Notes: generated by a model from the letters alone, not told the origin. Shown: positions 8,242 to 16,617, counted from the stretch's first letter. The stretch: DNA of 32,548 nucleotides from Deltaproteobacteria bacterium (GCA_016218725.1 JACRDB010000146.1:1-32548); one strand, 5' to 3'. Numbers and translations are program-made.

Positions 8242-9306
8242 CTAGAACAGATTGCCCTGGCCGCCGACGGCGTTGCGAGGCGCCTCCAGGCCCAGGTGCT
8301 CGTAGGCCCGGTGCGTGGCCACGCGCCCGCGGGGGGTGCGCGCCAGGAGCCCCTCCCGGAGGAGGAACGGCTCCACCACGTCCTCCAGGGTGTCCCGGGG
8401 CTCCGCGGTGGCCGCGGCCAGCGTCTCGATCCCCACGGGGCCGCCGTTGTAGAACTCAATGAGCACCTTCAGGAGCCTGCGATCGAGCTCGTCGAGCCCG
8501 GCCTTGTCCACCCCCATGCGGTCCAGGGCGAGCTTTGCCACGGGCATGTCAATCGCGTCCAGGCCCGCCACCACGGCGAAGTCCCACGCGCGGCGCAGGA
8601 GCCGGTTGGCGATCCGGGGCGTGCCCCGGGCGCGCCGGGCGAGCTCCAGCGCGGCCTCGTCGTCGAGGCCGGTGCCCAGGAGCCTGGCGCTGCGGCGCAC
8701 GATCCTGGCGAGGTTCTCCGCGGAGTAGAAATCCAACCGCAGGATGATCCCGAAGCGCGACTGCAAGGGCCCCGTGAGGAGCCCCGTGCGCGTGGTGGCC
8801 CCCACCAGCGTGAACGGGTTGAGGTTGAGCGGGATGGTGGTCGCGTGGGGCCCGTCCCCGGTGACGAGGTCGATCTTGTAGTCCTCCATGGCGGGGTAGA
8901 GGTTCTCCTCCACGATGGGGGTCAGCCGGTGGATCTCGTCGATGAACAGCAGGTCCCGGGTCTCCAGCTTGGTGAGCATCCCCGCCAGGGCGCCCTTGTG
9001 CTCGATGGCCGGGCCGCTGGTGGTGTGCGCCTGGACGCCCAGCTCGTTCGCCAGGATCAGCGCCAGGGTGGTCTTCCCGAGCCCCGGGGGCCCGGAGATC
9101 AACACATGGTCGAGCGGCGCCATGCGCTTGCGCGCGGCGGTGACGAACACCCGGAGGTTCTCCCGGTGGTCGTCCTGGCCGATGTAGTCATCCAGCGTCT
9201 TGGGCCTGAGGGTCAGGTCCAGGCGCTTGTCCTCGTCGCCGGCCACCGGGGCCAGGGCGCTGTTGTCGGGCTGGGCCTCGGGCGCTTGCTTCTTGCGGGG
9301 TGCCAT
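8242..9306 (-). CDS. ruvB: Holliday junction branch migration ATPase RuvB
   Basis: 354 residues from ATG 9306; a GTG directly before it at 9309 is an alternative. RuvB is the hexameric AAA+ motor that drives branch migration on RuvA-bound Holliday junctions. The RuvB AAA+ N-domain opens with LRPKTLDDYIGQ. Walker A is GPPGLGKT (near 72-79) and Walker B LLFIDEIHRL. The sensor-1/arginine-finger stretch reads VGATTRTGLL...QSRFG, and the C-terminal winged helix has GGPVGIETLAAA and RTPRGRVATHRAYEHLG. The length is normal for the family. The N-terminal extension of about 30 residues is charged and unconserved. ruvA stops only a few bases upstream, so the two are translationally linked. ruvC is not in the window. 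Confidence 0.97.
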   Translation of the reverse strand: MAPRKKQAPEAQPDNSALAPVAGDEDKRLDLTLRPKTLDDYIGQDDHRENLRVFVTAARKRMAPLDHVLISGPPGLGKTTLALILANELGVQAHTTSGPAIEHKGALAGMLTKLETRDLLFIDEIHRLTPIVEENLYPAMEDYKIDLVTGDGPHATTIPLNLNPFTLVGATTRTGLLTGPLQSRFGIILRLDFYSAENLARIVRRSARLLGTGLDDEAALELARRARGTPRIANRLLRRAWDFAVVAGLDAIDMPVAKLALDRMGVDKAGLDELDRRLLKVLIEFYNGGPVGIETLAAATAEPRDTLEDVVEPFLLREGLLARTPRGRVATHRAYEHLGLEAPRNAVGGQGNLF

Positions 9307-9313
9307 CACACGC

Positions 9314-9946
9314 TCACTTCACCAGGGATTGCAGGGCCGACCGTACCAGCGCCGAGAGGGGCTCGGCCTCCACCCTCGGGCCCAGCTCCGCGGCGACGCG
9401 CTCCACCTCCGCGGGCTTGAAGCCCATGTTGGTGAGCGCGCTCACCAGCGCCGCCTGGGGCCCCACGGGCGCCTTTGGGAGCGCCACGGGCACGCCCGGC
9501 GCCGACGCCGCCGCCCCTGGGGCGCCCGCCCCGGCCACGCCCCCGAGCTTGTCCTTGAGCTCCAGCACCAGCCGCTCGGCGATGCGCTTGCCGATGCCCT
9601 GGGCCGCCTGGAGCCTGCGCACGTCCCCGCGGGACACCGCCTGGGCAAGCTCCTGGGCGGGCAGCGCCCCGAGGAGGCTCAGCGCCACCCGAGGGCCCAC
9701 ACCATTGACCGTGTTCAAGAGCTTGAAGGTCCCCCGGTCCCCCTCGGTGGCGAAGCCAAAGAGCGTGATGGCGTCCTCCCGGACGTGCGTCACCACCAGG
9801 AGTGTCACGGCCCCCTCAGGGGTGCGGGGCGCGCGTCCCAGCGTGCCAAGAGGCACGGACACCTCGTACCCTACACCTCGCACATCCAGCACCACCGTGC
9901 CGTCCATGCCCTCGAACACCACCTGGCCTTGGAGCCGTCCGATCAT
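9314..9946 (-). CDS. ruvA: Holliday junction DNA-binding protein RuvA
   Basis: 210 residues. RuvA tetramers clamp the four-way junction and load RuvB. The start is set at ATG 9946 because the family begins MIGRLQG; the frame stays open 23 codons further but that part is not RuvA-like. Domain I is the OB fold (about 1-63). Domain II has two helix-hairpin-helix motifs, LLNTVNGVGPRVALSLLG and LQAAQGIGKRIAERLVLELKDK (given here as landmarks near 78-95 and 112-133). An Ala/Pro/Gly-rich flexible linker follows, then domain III (about 160-210), the RuvB-binding three-helix bundle with LTNMGFKPAEVERV. It is the first gene of the minus-strand ruvA-ruvB-unknown cluster and is divergent from the lipoprotein gene at 10139. 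Confidence 0.96.
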   Translation of the reverse strand: MIGRLQGQVVFEGMDGTVVLDVRGVGYEVSVPLGTLGRAPRTPEGAVTLLVVTHVREDAITLFGFATEGDRGTFKLLNTVNGVGPRVALSLLGALPAQELAQAVSRGDVRRLQAAQGIGKRIAERLVLELKDKLGGVAGAGAPGAAASAPGVPVALPKAPVGPQAALVSALTNMGFKPAEVERVAAELGPRVEAEPLSALVRSALQSLVK

Positions 9947-9992
9947 CGCCCGCCATCGTAAGGCCCCCGGCGCCACCGCGCACCTTCCCCTC

Positions 9993-10007
9993 GGACAGGA
10001 TATGTCC
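9993..10007. promoter_or_regulatory. Short dyad between ruvA and the divergent lipoprotein gene
   Basis: GGACA and TGTCC flank a 5-base spacer (GGATA). The dyad lies 47 bases upstream of the ruvA start and 132 bases upstream of the lipoprotein start. It is a candidate operator serving either gene. It does not match a LexA box I can name, and a 5-base arm can occur by chance. Confidence 0.25.
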
Positions 10008-10138
10008 AGGCCCACAGGCTGACATGGATGTCGCGGATTTTTCCGTCGTGGCCGGGGAGGTCTTTTCGCGCGGTGGGGGCCATGCTACGGCCGGTGCGTC
10101 GCGGGCGCGCTCTGCGGGCGGGCCGAGGGGTTCGTGGT

Positions 10139-10699
10139 ATGGTTCGTGCTGTCGTGTCTGGACGAACGGGAATGCTCCTCGCCCTTGCGACCAGCGCCGG
10201 ATGTCTGATCACGGACCTGATCCCGTACACGCCGGAGCAGCCGGTGACGCCGCCCATCATTCGTGACGACCAGGGGGTGACCCGGCCACGGCTGGGGGAC
10301 CTGGTGAACATTGATGTGGGCCAGAACGTGGAGTTCCGGGTCCCGGTGGATGACGAGAACACCGCGGACCCGTTGCAGTATGCGTTCTTCATCAACCAGC
10401 CCCGGGAGTGCGTGGACGATGGGGGCCGGGACTGCCAGCCGGAGCGGGGCTTCCTGGCCGTGGACCCCAACGGCAGCGTACGGCGGATCATCTCGGTCAC
10501 CCGGCCGTTCCGGAGCACGGGGTGCTTCCGGGTGGAGCTCTGGGTGTCCTCGCGCTTCCGCGCCAGCGGGGATTTCCACACCCCCGTGCGCAGCGGCGAC
10601 GTGGACTTCGCCACGTGGTGGGTCTTTGTCCGGGACCCGCCGGGCATGGGGGACGGCGGCGCGCCCGACCCCAGCCGCTGCATGGGGGTGCAGAATTGA
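10139..10699 (+). CDS. Lipoprotein of unknown function (first of a coupled pair)
   Basis: 186 residues from ATG 10139. I chose this start because GAGGGG at 10125-10130 sits 8 bases upstream and the protein then opens with a good lipoprotein signal, MLLALATSAGC, after a basic n-region. The frame is open back to 10028. The mature protein has a Pro-rich start (about 28-45), then a probable beta-sandwich: GQNVEFRVPVDDEN, LQYAFFINQP, CVDDGGRDCQ, a STGCFRVELWVSS strand, and a Trp-rich end FATWWVFVRDPP. The four mature-domain cysteines could form disulfides. This resembles small envelope lipoproteins of Myxococcota, but I cannot name a family. Its stop overlaps the next start by 4 bases. Confidence 0.8.
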   Translation: MVRAVVSGRTGMLLALATSAGCLITDLIPYTPEQPVTPPIIRDDQGVTRPRLGDLVNIDVGQNVEFRVPVDDENTADPLQYAFFINQPRECVDDGGRDCQPERGFLAVDPNGSVRRIISVTRPFRSTGCFRVELWVSSRFRASGDFHTPVRSGDVDFATWWVFVRDPPGMGDGGAPDPSRCMGVQN

Positions 10700-12507
10700 A
10701 CGCCCTCCGCGCCGGCGTTGCGTTCGCGCTCGTCCTCGGGGCCCACGCATGCTCCGTGGAGCCCCTGCCCGCCACCCCGGACGCCCTCAACCGGTGCGAC
10801 ACCCACAGCGATTGCAGCGAGGGGATGTGTGACATTTCCCGACATCGTTGCATGGCCCTGACGAGGCCCGAGGTGTTCTTCTCGGCCACGCCTGCGGAGG
10901 GGCGGGTGACGCCCTCGGCGATCACCACCTGGACGCCCCCTCGGGTGCTCTCCAACGGGGAGACGGTGGACCTGGACCTGCGGCCGCCGCGGACGGTGTA
11001 CGGGACCGTGAGCATCCCCGACCCGCAGGACGTGCCGGACCCCATGAGGCCCGAGCGGGCCACCAACACGCTGCCCATCGCGGCCACGGTGCAGTTCCGC
11101 CCGGTGGGCCTTGGGGACGTGGTGGGGGCCATCCAGGTGGCCACGTCCATGATGCCCATGAGCATCGCCAACCAGGCCCGAGGGGCCACCTGGAGCGTCC
11201 TGGTCCCCGACGGGGCCTACGACGTGGTGGTGCGCCCCGCGCCGGAGCTCCTCGGGCGCGTGCCGCCGCGCTACGAGCGGATGTTCGACGTGCGCTCGGA
11301 CAGCGCGCTGCAGCGCTTTGACATCACCTGGCCCCGGGAGCACTCCCGCTGGAGCGGGGTGATCACCGACGCCATGGGCCGTGGTCTCCCGGGGCTCACC
11401 GCCCGCGCCGTGGACCCCGCCCACGACGACGCCCTGGTGTCCACCGTGGCCTCCACCACGCCCTCGGGCATGGAACCTCCGGGGGCCTTCACGCTGCTCC
11501 TTTCTCCGGGCGCCCCGGAGGACTGGACGCTCCGGATCTGGTCGGACACCAGCGCCCAGGGCTGGCTCACCGTGGACCTCCCCAGGCAGACCCTGGAGCG
11601 CCTCGGGGACCACGGCCAGGCCCTGCGGATCATCCTCCCGGACGACACGGGCCTGCCCTCCTACGGGGCCTCGCGCCCGGCGGGGGTCGCGCCCGGGGCG
11701 TGCGTGGGGTGTGTCACCGTCTCGGGCTCCGTCGAGGGCGAAGGGCCCAACCGCCTGCCTCGCCCGCTGCGAGACACCACGGTGGTCTTCCGCGCGCCCC
11801 TGACGCTCCCGGGCCTGCCCCCGGAGGCCCGGGTCCGCTACGAGGCCCGCGCCCGCACTGGGGCCGACGGGACCTTCACGGTCACGCTCCTGCCCGGGAC
11901 CTACGACGTGGTGCTCACCCCCGAGCAGGGGGCCTATGGCAACGCCGTCCGGCGAGGGTTCCGAGTGCGCCCGGACCTGCCCGCCCAGCGGGGCCAGGTG
12001 TTCTCCCTCGCGCCAAGAATCCCCGTCGAGGGGAGGGTGCTCACCGCCCGGGGCGAGCCGGTCCGCAGCGCCAGGGTCACGGCCATCCCCTTCGCCCGGG
12101 CCTACCTGGACCACCCCTGCCTCCAGGATCCCGCGCTTCGGGTGCTCTCGGCGCTGGCGGTGAACACCGAGGTGGGCTCCGCCGGGGATGGGTCCTGGAC
12201 CCTGGACCTGGACCCCGGGCTCTACCGCATGCTCATCGAGCCCCGGGAGGACTCCGGCAGCGCCGCGGTGCTCTCCCCACCGCTGTGTGTGGCCAGTCGG
12301 GTGCAGGGTTTCGACCTCACCGTGGGCTCGCCGGTGGAGGTCCATGGGATGGTGCGCGACGCCGCCCGCGCCCCGCAGGCCAACGCCGCGCTCGAGGCGC
12401 TGGTGCGGGTGCGAGAGGGCAGCGCCCCCGGCGTGGTGGTGCGCGTGGCCCGCGCCCTCACGGGCTCCAACGGGCGCTACACCATGCTCCTGCCCGGCAC
12501 CTTCTGA
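10696..12507 (+). CDS. Lipoprotein with repeated carboxypeptidase-regulatory-like beta domains
   Basis: 603 residues, starting at TTG 10696 inside the stop of the preceding gene (TTGA overlap). The signal is NALRAGVAFALVLGAHAC, so this rare start gives a lipoprotein beginning exactly where one is expected; the longer open frame upstream is antisense-like shadow. A short Cys-rich segment, CDTHSDCSEGMCDISRHRC, comes next. The rest is a series of transthyretin-like beta-sandwich repeats (carboxypeptidase regulatory-like), each with a TGADGTFTVTLLPGTYDVVLTP-like signature near 390-410 and again near 500 and 595 (NGRYTMLLPGTF at the end). Such domains are structural and carbohydrate- or protein-binding on the cell surface. 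It ends inside the 3' end of comF on the other strand (31-base convergent overlap). Confidence 0.85.
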   Translation: MNALRAGVAFALVLGAHACSVEPLPATPDALNRCDTHSDCSEGMCDISRHRCMALTRPEVFFSATPAEGRVTPSAITTWTPPRVLSNGETVDLDLRPPRTVYGTVSIPDPQDVPDPMRPERATNTLPIAATVQFRPVGLGDVVGAIQVATSMMPMSIANQARGATWSVLVPDGAYDVVVRPAPELLGRVPPRYERMFDVRSDSALQRFDITWPREHSRWSGVITDAMGRGLPGLTARAVDPAHDDALVSTVASTTPSGMEPPGAFTLLLSPGAPEDWTLRIWSDTSAQGWLTVDLPRQTLERLGDHGQALRIILPDDTGLPSYGASRPAGVAPGACVGCVTVSGSVEGEGPNRLPRPLRDTTVVFRAPLTLPGLPPEARVRYEARARTGADGTFTVTLLPGTYDVVLTPEQGAYGNAVRRGFRVRPDLPAQRGQVFSLAPRIPVEGRVLTARGEPVRSARVTAIPFARAYLDHPCLQDPALRVLSALAVNTEVGSAGDGSWTLDLDPGLYRMLIEPREDSGSAAVLSPPLCVASRVQGFDLTVGSPVEVHGMVRDAARAPQANAALEALVRVREGSAPGVVVRVARALTGSNGRYTMLLPGTF

Positions 12508-13172
12508 GGGCCACGCGCGTCCTCGGCGGTGGCGGGGCCCTGGAAGCCCGCGGCGGCCAGCGCCACCGGGTGCACCTCCCGGGCGCCCGCCGCGAGGAGC
12601 GCGTCCGTCGCGGCGGCCAGCGTGGAGCCCGTGGTCACCACGTCGTCCACCAGGGCCAGGCGCAGGCCCCTGACGGTCTCGGGCCTCCGCACCGTGAATG
12701 CCCCGCGCACGTTCACCCTCCGGGCTTCTCTCCCGAGGCCCTGTTGCTGGGGGGTGTCCCTGGTGCGGCAGAGCGCGCCAAAGAGGAGCGGCCCGCAGCC
12801 CCGGAGCGCCCGGGCCAGCTCCACGGACTGGTTGAAGCCGCGGGTACGGAGCCTCCTCGGGTGCAGGGGCACCGCCAGCACGGCGTCCACGGTCGCCAGG
12901 GGGCGCTCCAGGAGGGCGCCCAGGGCGCGGGCCCTCCACGGGTCCGGGTCGCCCTTGGCGCGGAGGATGGCGCTCGCCAGGGGCCCCGCGTAGGCCCACA
13001 GCACAGTCACCCCGTGGGGGCGCTCGACGGGGGCCTCCAGCGTGGCTTCGCAGGCCCCACACAAGGGCTCCTCCCGGGCGCTCGGGAGGTCACACGCCGC
13101 GCAGCGCCGGGGCGCCACGAGGTCCAGCAGGGATGCGATCCACGGGTGCACACGGGGTGATCGCGCCAGCAC
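12477..13172 (-). CDS. comF: ComF family phosphoribosyltransferase-like protein
   Basis: 231 residues from GTG 13172. ComF proteins carry an N-terminal zinc finger and a PRTase domain and are needed for DNA uptake in transformable bacteria; here the role is unproven. The N-terminus has two CxxC pairs (CAAC and CGAC, near 24-42). VLAVPLHPRRLRTRGFNQS (about 98-116) is the hallmark ComF stretch. LALVDDVVTTGSTLAAA (about 172-188) is the PRPP-binding loop. The last ~25 residues (QGPATAEDARGPQKV...) are an unconserved tail overlapping the convergent lipoprotein gene by 31 bases. It follows the kinase gene by 42 bases on the same strand and is probably co-transcribed with it. Confidence 0.9.
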   Translation of the reverse strand: MLARSPRVHPWIASLLDLVAPRRCAACDLPSAREEPLCGACEATLEAPVERPHGVTVLWAYAGPLASAILRAKGDPDPWRARALGALLERPLATVDAVLAVPLHPRRLRTRGFNQSVELARALRGCGPLLFGALCRTRDTPQQQGLGREARRVNVRGAFTVRRPETVRGLRLALVDDVVTTGSTLAAATDALLAAGAREVHPVALAAAGFQGPATAEDARGPQKVPGRSMV

Positions 13173-13214
13173 CCGCGAAGGTTGCGTCCGGGGGTGTTCC
13201 CCGGGAGCACCTGC

Positions 13215-14492
13215 TCAGTTGGCGACCTTGAGCACCTGGAGGAGCGCCAGCGCCACGGCCAGACCGATCACCACGCCGATGGCCACCAGGGCCGTCACCG
13301 GCAGCCCCGGACGACCCACCCCGGAGGGGTTGCGCGACACCGCTGGAGGCCCCGAGGGGCCCTTGGAGCCGGGGTCCCGCGAGGGGTTGGCGCCAGGCAC
13401 GGGCTCCGCGGGGGCGCGGTACGCGGGGCCGGCCACGTCGGGGGGGCGCTCGCTGGTCACCGCCGGGGGCTGGTCGCTCTTGAAGGCCTGGCGCGCGGGC
13501 TGCGTAGCGGCCATGGCCAGGGTGTTGTCCGGGATCGCGTTCATGGCCTGGGCGATCTCCGGGTCGCCCGGGTCCGCGAGGTCCCTCAGCGCCGTGGCGA
13601 ACTCCGCCGCGCTCTGGAAGCGCTCCTCGGGGTTCTTGGCCATGGCCCGCGAGAGCACCTCTTGAAAGCCCGCGGGGAACTCCCGGTCCGGCGCGCGCCG
13701 CGCCAGCGGGATGGGCGTGTTCTGCACGTGGAGCGTGATGTACTCCATGGGCGTGCGCGCGTCGAAGGGCAGCTTGCCGGTGACCAGCTCGTAGAGGATC
13801 ACCGCGAGGGAGTACACGTCGCTCCGGGGGTCCAGCGTCTTGCCCTGGGCCTGCTCCGGGGACATGAACTCCGGCGTCCCGAAGACCATCCCCTCCTGCG
13901 TGAGGATCAACGAGCCGGGCTGCATCTCCCGCTCGGTGACCTTGGCCAGACCGAAGTCCAGCACCTTCACGAAGTCCTTGATGCCCCCCATCTGGCACAG
14001 GAAGATGTTCTCTGGCTTCAGGTCCCGGTGAATGATCCCCTTCTGGTGTGCCTCCTCCAGGGCGCCGCATGCCTGGATCAGCACCGCGAAGGCCCGGCTC
14101 GACGGGAGGGGGCCGGTCTGGCGCACCACCTGCCCGAGGTTCTTGCCCTCCAGGTACTCCATTACGATGTAGCAGGCGTTGTCCTCCAACTGACCGAAGA
14201 GGTACACCTTGGCCGTGTTGGGGTGCGTCAGGTGGCTCATGGCCCGGGCCTCCCGACGGAAGCGCGAGACCAGGTCCTTGCGGTTGGTAAACTTCGAGTG
14301 GAGGATCTTCACCGCCACGAAGCGGTCCATGGACGGCTGCTGGGCCTTGTAGACCGCGCCCATGCCGCCGGAACCGATGCGCTCCAGAACCCGGTACTGC
14401 CCGGAAAGAATCTCCTTGCCCACATATGGGTCCGGCGGTCGCACGGAGCGAGAGTGCCCTCTCCGCGCCGCGGGAGCAACCACCGAATGCAT
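13215..14492 (-). CDS. Membrane-anchored Hanks-type Ser/Thr protein kinase
   Basis: 425 residues from ATG 14492; the frame is open far upstream, but that part lies over the divergent gene. All catalytic motifs are present: glycine loop IGSGGMGAVYKA (39-50), VAVKIL with Lys62, HRDLKPEN (155-162), DFG (179-181), GTPEFMSPEQ (about 205-214) and DVYSLAVILYELVTG (about 225-239). After about residue 305 comes a Pro/Gly-rich linker. One hydrophobic helix (ALVAIGVVIGLAVALALLQVL) lies near the C-terminus, leaving the kinase in the cytoplasm and almost nothing outside. There is no PASTA or other sensor domain. A GTG at 14444 is an alternative start that would widen the 21-base gap to the divergent gene. 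Substrates are unknown; the FHA activator in this window is an obvious but untested candidate partner. Confidence 0.95.
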   Translation of the reverse strand: MHSVVAPAARRGHSRSVRPPDPYVGKEILSGQYRVLERIGSGGMGAVYKAQQPSMDRFVAVKILHSKFTNRKDLVSRFRREARAMSHLTHPNTAKVYLFGQLEDNACYIVMEYLEGKNLGQVVRQTGPLPSSRAFAVLIQACGALEEAHQKGIIHRDLKPENIFLCQMGGIKDFVKVLDFGLAKVTEREMQPGSLILTQEGMVFGTPEFMSPEQAQGKTLDPRSDVYSLAVILYELVTGKLPFDARTPMEYITLHVQNTPIPLARRAPDREFPAGFQEVLSRAMAKNPEERFQSAAEFATALRDLADPGDPEIAQAMNAIPDNTLAMAATQPARQAFKSDQPPAVTSERPPDVAGPAYRAPAEPVPGANPSRDPGSKGPSGPPAVSRNPSGVGRPGLPVTALVAIGVVIGLAVALALLQVLKVAN

Positions 14493-14513
14493 CGCTGCGA
14501 TAACCCGCAGACC

Positions 14514-15122
14514 ATGAAGGCCCCCCACGTCGCCCCGCCCGCTATACCCCCCGCCACGGCCCGGCGCCCGCCCTTGGAGGGCCCCCGGGAGCCCTTCCGC
14601 GAGAGGCTCCGGGCGCGCCCCGAAAAACACGCACCCGCCGACGCGCCCTGGCAGGCGGTCCCTCCCCCCGCGGAGCCTGTCTTTCTCCCGCTGCCCGACG
14701 GGAGCTTCCGGGTGCTCGCCCAGGCCTCTCCGAGCCACGGTCCCCGGCCCCAGGGGCGCCCTCCGGGGCTCCTCCCGGCCACCGTGGACAGCCTCCAGTT
14801 CGGCCGCGGAGCCCGAGAGCTCCGGCTCCATGTGCGCCTCGGTGAGGGCCCCAACGCCGGCGTCGAGGTCCGCGGCATCTGGGAGGACGGGCGCGTCCGG
14901 GTGGAGCTCCTGGCGCCTCCCGAGGGGCCTCCTCCGGACCTGGACGCGGTGCGCGCGGCCCTCCGCGCCCGCGGCCTGGAGGGCGTGAGCGTGGACCTCG
15001 GCGGGGGCTCGCGAGAGCAGCGCAGACCCCCCCCGCAACCGCCCGTCCCCACGGGCCCAGGCGCGTCCAGGATCCCTGTGGCGCGCGCGCCGCAGGCTCC
15101 CCCGGAGGAGCCAGAGTGGTAG
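14514..15122 (+). CDS. Orphan protein with FliK/SctP-like C-terminal domain (tentative)
   Basis: 202 residues from ATG 14514. The first ~75 residues are Pro/Arg/Ala-rich and probably disordered. Residues about 95-165 contain ARELRLHVRLGEG...AGVEVRGIWEDGRVRVELLAPPEG followed by LDAVRAALRARGLEGVSVDL. This alternation (strand, VEV, D-G-R-V-R-V, then a helix with L..LR..L...G and V.V) resembles the C-terminal domain of the hook-length/needle-length regulators FliK and SctP. That is my pattern reading, not a search result. The C-terminus is a Pro-rich tail ending PPEEPEW. No flagellar or type III secretion gene is nearby. The start is 21 bases from the divergent kinase start, which is a very small gap. 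Confidence 0.6.
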   Translation: MKAPHVAPPAIPPATARRPPLEGPREPFRERLRARPEKHAPADAPWQAVPPPAEPVFLPLPDGSFRVLAQASPSHGPRPQGRPPGLLPATVDSLQFGRGARELRLHVRLGEGPNAGVEVRGIWEDGRVRVELLAPPEGPPPDLDAVRAALRARGLEGVSVDLGGGSREQRRPPPQPPVPTGPGASRIPVARAPQAPPEEPEW

Positions 15123-15178
15123 CGATTTCGCGCGGTTCTGGAAATCCCCGGGGCGGTGTGCTATCTTTACTTACACCT

Positions 15179-15195
15179 GCGCAGGCCTCCTGCGC
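15179..15195. other. Hairpin in the leader upstream of pcnB
   Basis: GCGCAGG (15179-15185) pairs with CCTGCGC (15189-15195) around a 3-base loop CCT. It lies 51 bases upstream of the chosen GTG start. It could be a weak terminator for the preceding gene, but no T-run follows. A short AT-rich patch (TATCTTTACTTA) precedes it and may be a promoter element. Confidence 0.35.
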
Positions 15196-15246
15196 GATGA
15201 CCTACGGTGGCGTCTCTACGGCGCCGATCCCCAGCGGGGGGATCCA

Positions 15247-16572
15247 GTGCCGGGGTGGACCATTTGGATGAACAAGACACAAGCTGTTGACATGGAGCCT
15301 CGTCCGCCGACGGCGCGAACGGTGCATCTCCCCTTCCCCTCTCACAAGATCGACCCGGACGCGGCCAAGGTGGTGCGCAGGCTGGCGTACCACGGGCACC
15401 TGGCGTACTTCGTGGGGGGCTGCGTGAGGGACCTGATCCTGGGGCGCACCCCCAAGGACTTTGACGTGGCCACGGAGGCCCAGCCGCACGAGCTGCGGTA
15501 CCTCTTCCGGAACTGCCGGATCATCGGGCGGCGCTTCCGTCTGGCGCACATTCTCTTCGAGGGCGGCGGCAAGGTCATCGAGACGGCGACCTTCCGGCGG
15601 ACGCCGCAGCAGGAGCCCTCGGCGGCCTTCCTGGCGGAGGAGGACGGGGCCGAGGCGCCCGCCGCGGGGGCGACCCCCGACCGAGACCTTCTCATCGTGG
15701 ACGACAACACCTTCGGCGAGCCCCACGAGGACGCGCGCCGCCGGGACTTCACGATGAACGCGCTCTTCTACGACCTGGAGCGCCGGGAGGTGATTGACTA
15801 CGTGGGCGGCCTCGGCGACCTGGAGCGCCGGGTGATCCGCACCATCGGCGACGCGGACGTGCGCTTCCGAGAAGACCCCGTGCGGATCCTCCGGGCGATA
15901 CGCTTCTGCGCGCGGCTGGACCTCGGGATCGAGCCGGACACCTACGACGCCATGATCGCCCACCGGGAGGACATCCTCCGGGCGGCCCGGCCACGGATCC
16001 TTGAAGAGGTCCTGAGGCTCCTGCGCGCGGGCGCCGCCCGGCGGTCGTTCTGGCTGGCCTGGGAGACCGGGGTGCTCTCGGTGATGCTCCCGGACGTGGC
16101 CGCTCGCCTCGACGACGATCAAGACGGCCACACGCTCCTCTGGCGGCGCCTGGCGGCCCTGGACGCCATGGTGGCCCGCGGGGCCATGCCCGGGGACTCG
16201 GTGCTCCTGGCGCTCCTGCTCCTGGACCCCCTGGAGGAGGCCCTGGAGGGCGCCAGGAACCCCACCCGGGCCCTGGATCGCTTCGTGGAAGGGCTCCGCG
16301 AGCAGCTCGCCGTCACCCGCCGCATGGAGGATCGCCTGCGGCAGATGGTGCCCATCCTGGCGAAGCTCCGGGACGGGCGCTGGCAGACCCTCGCCCGCCG
16401 CGAGTGCTTCACCGACGCCGCGGTGCTGCACCTCCTGGACTGCGACGCCCGGGGGCTCCCCGCGGACGCCCTGCGCGAGGCCCTGAACGCAGGCCCCGAG
16501 CACGGCCCCCGCCGAGGCCACGGACGTAAACAACCGCCCGATGGCGCGCCCTCGCCCCCGCCGGCGGGCTGA
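15247..16572 (+). CDS. pcnB: Poly(A) polymerase I-type nucleotidyltransferase
   Basis: 441 residues. PcnB adds 3' poly(A) tails that mark RNA for decay. I chose GTG 15247 because a GGGGGGA tract lies just upstream; ATG 15268 and ATG 15292 are alternatives. Class II nucleotidyltransferase motifs are clear: FVGGCVRD (55-62) and DFDVAT (71-76) with the metal-binding Asp71 and Asp73. RRDFTMNALFYD follows, then REDPVRILRAIRFCARL, and ARPRILEEVLRLLRAGAARRS further on. NTFGEPHEDARRRDFT and the RILEEVLRLLRAG...LLP layout fit PcnB better than CCA-adding enzymes. No HD domain is seen. Basic residues (GHGRKQ) sit near the C-terminus. It begins a plus-strand cluster with the lipase-like gene 45 bases downstream. 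Confidence 0.9.
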   Translation: MPGWTIWMNKTQAVDMEPRPPTARTVHLPFPSHKIDPDAAKVVRRLAYHGHLAYFVGGCVRDLILGRTPKDFDVATEAQPHELRYLFRNCRIIGRRFRLAHILFEGGGKVIETATFRRTPQQEPSAAFLAEEDGAEAPAAGATPDRDLLIVDDNTFGEPHEDARRRDFTMNALFYDLERREVIDYVGGLGDLERRVIRTIGDADVRFREDPVRILRAIRFCARLDLGIEPDTYDAMIAHREDILRAARPRILEEVLRLLRAGAARRSFWLAWETGVLSVMLPDVAARLDDDQDGHTLLWRRLAALDAMVARGAMPGDSVLLALLLLDPLEEALEGARNPTRALDRFVEGLREQLAVTRRMEDRLRQMVPILAKLRDGRWQTLARRECFTDAAVLHLLDCDARGLPADALREALNAGPEHGPRRGHGRKQPPDGAPSPPPAG

Positions 16573-16617
16573 GCCGCAGCTTCTTTCCCGCACCACCAAA
16601 CCGGGTATCTTCCCGCC

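Noticed and set aside
9943..13062. Very long open frame on the minus strand over ruvA's upstream region and the two lipoproteins
   Set aside because: It is Arg/Gly/Pro/His-rich with no domain and lies antisense to well-supported genes; such frames are expected in very GC-rich DNA.
15247..16572. Reading as a CCA-adding tRNA nucleotidyltransferase
   Set aside because: The RRDFT context, the EDPVRILRAIRF segment and the following LLRAG region fit PcnB better, and no C-terminal HD domain is seen. A specificity test would be decisive.
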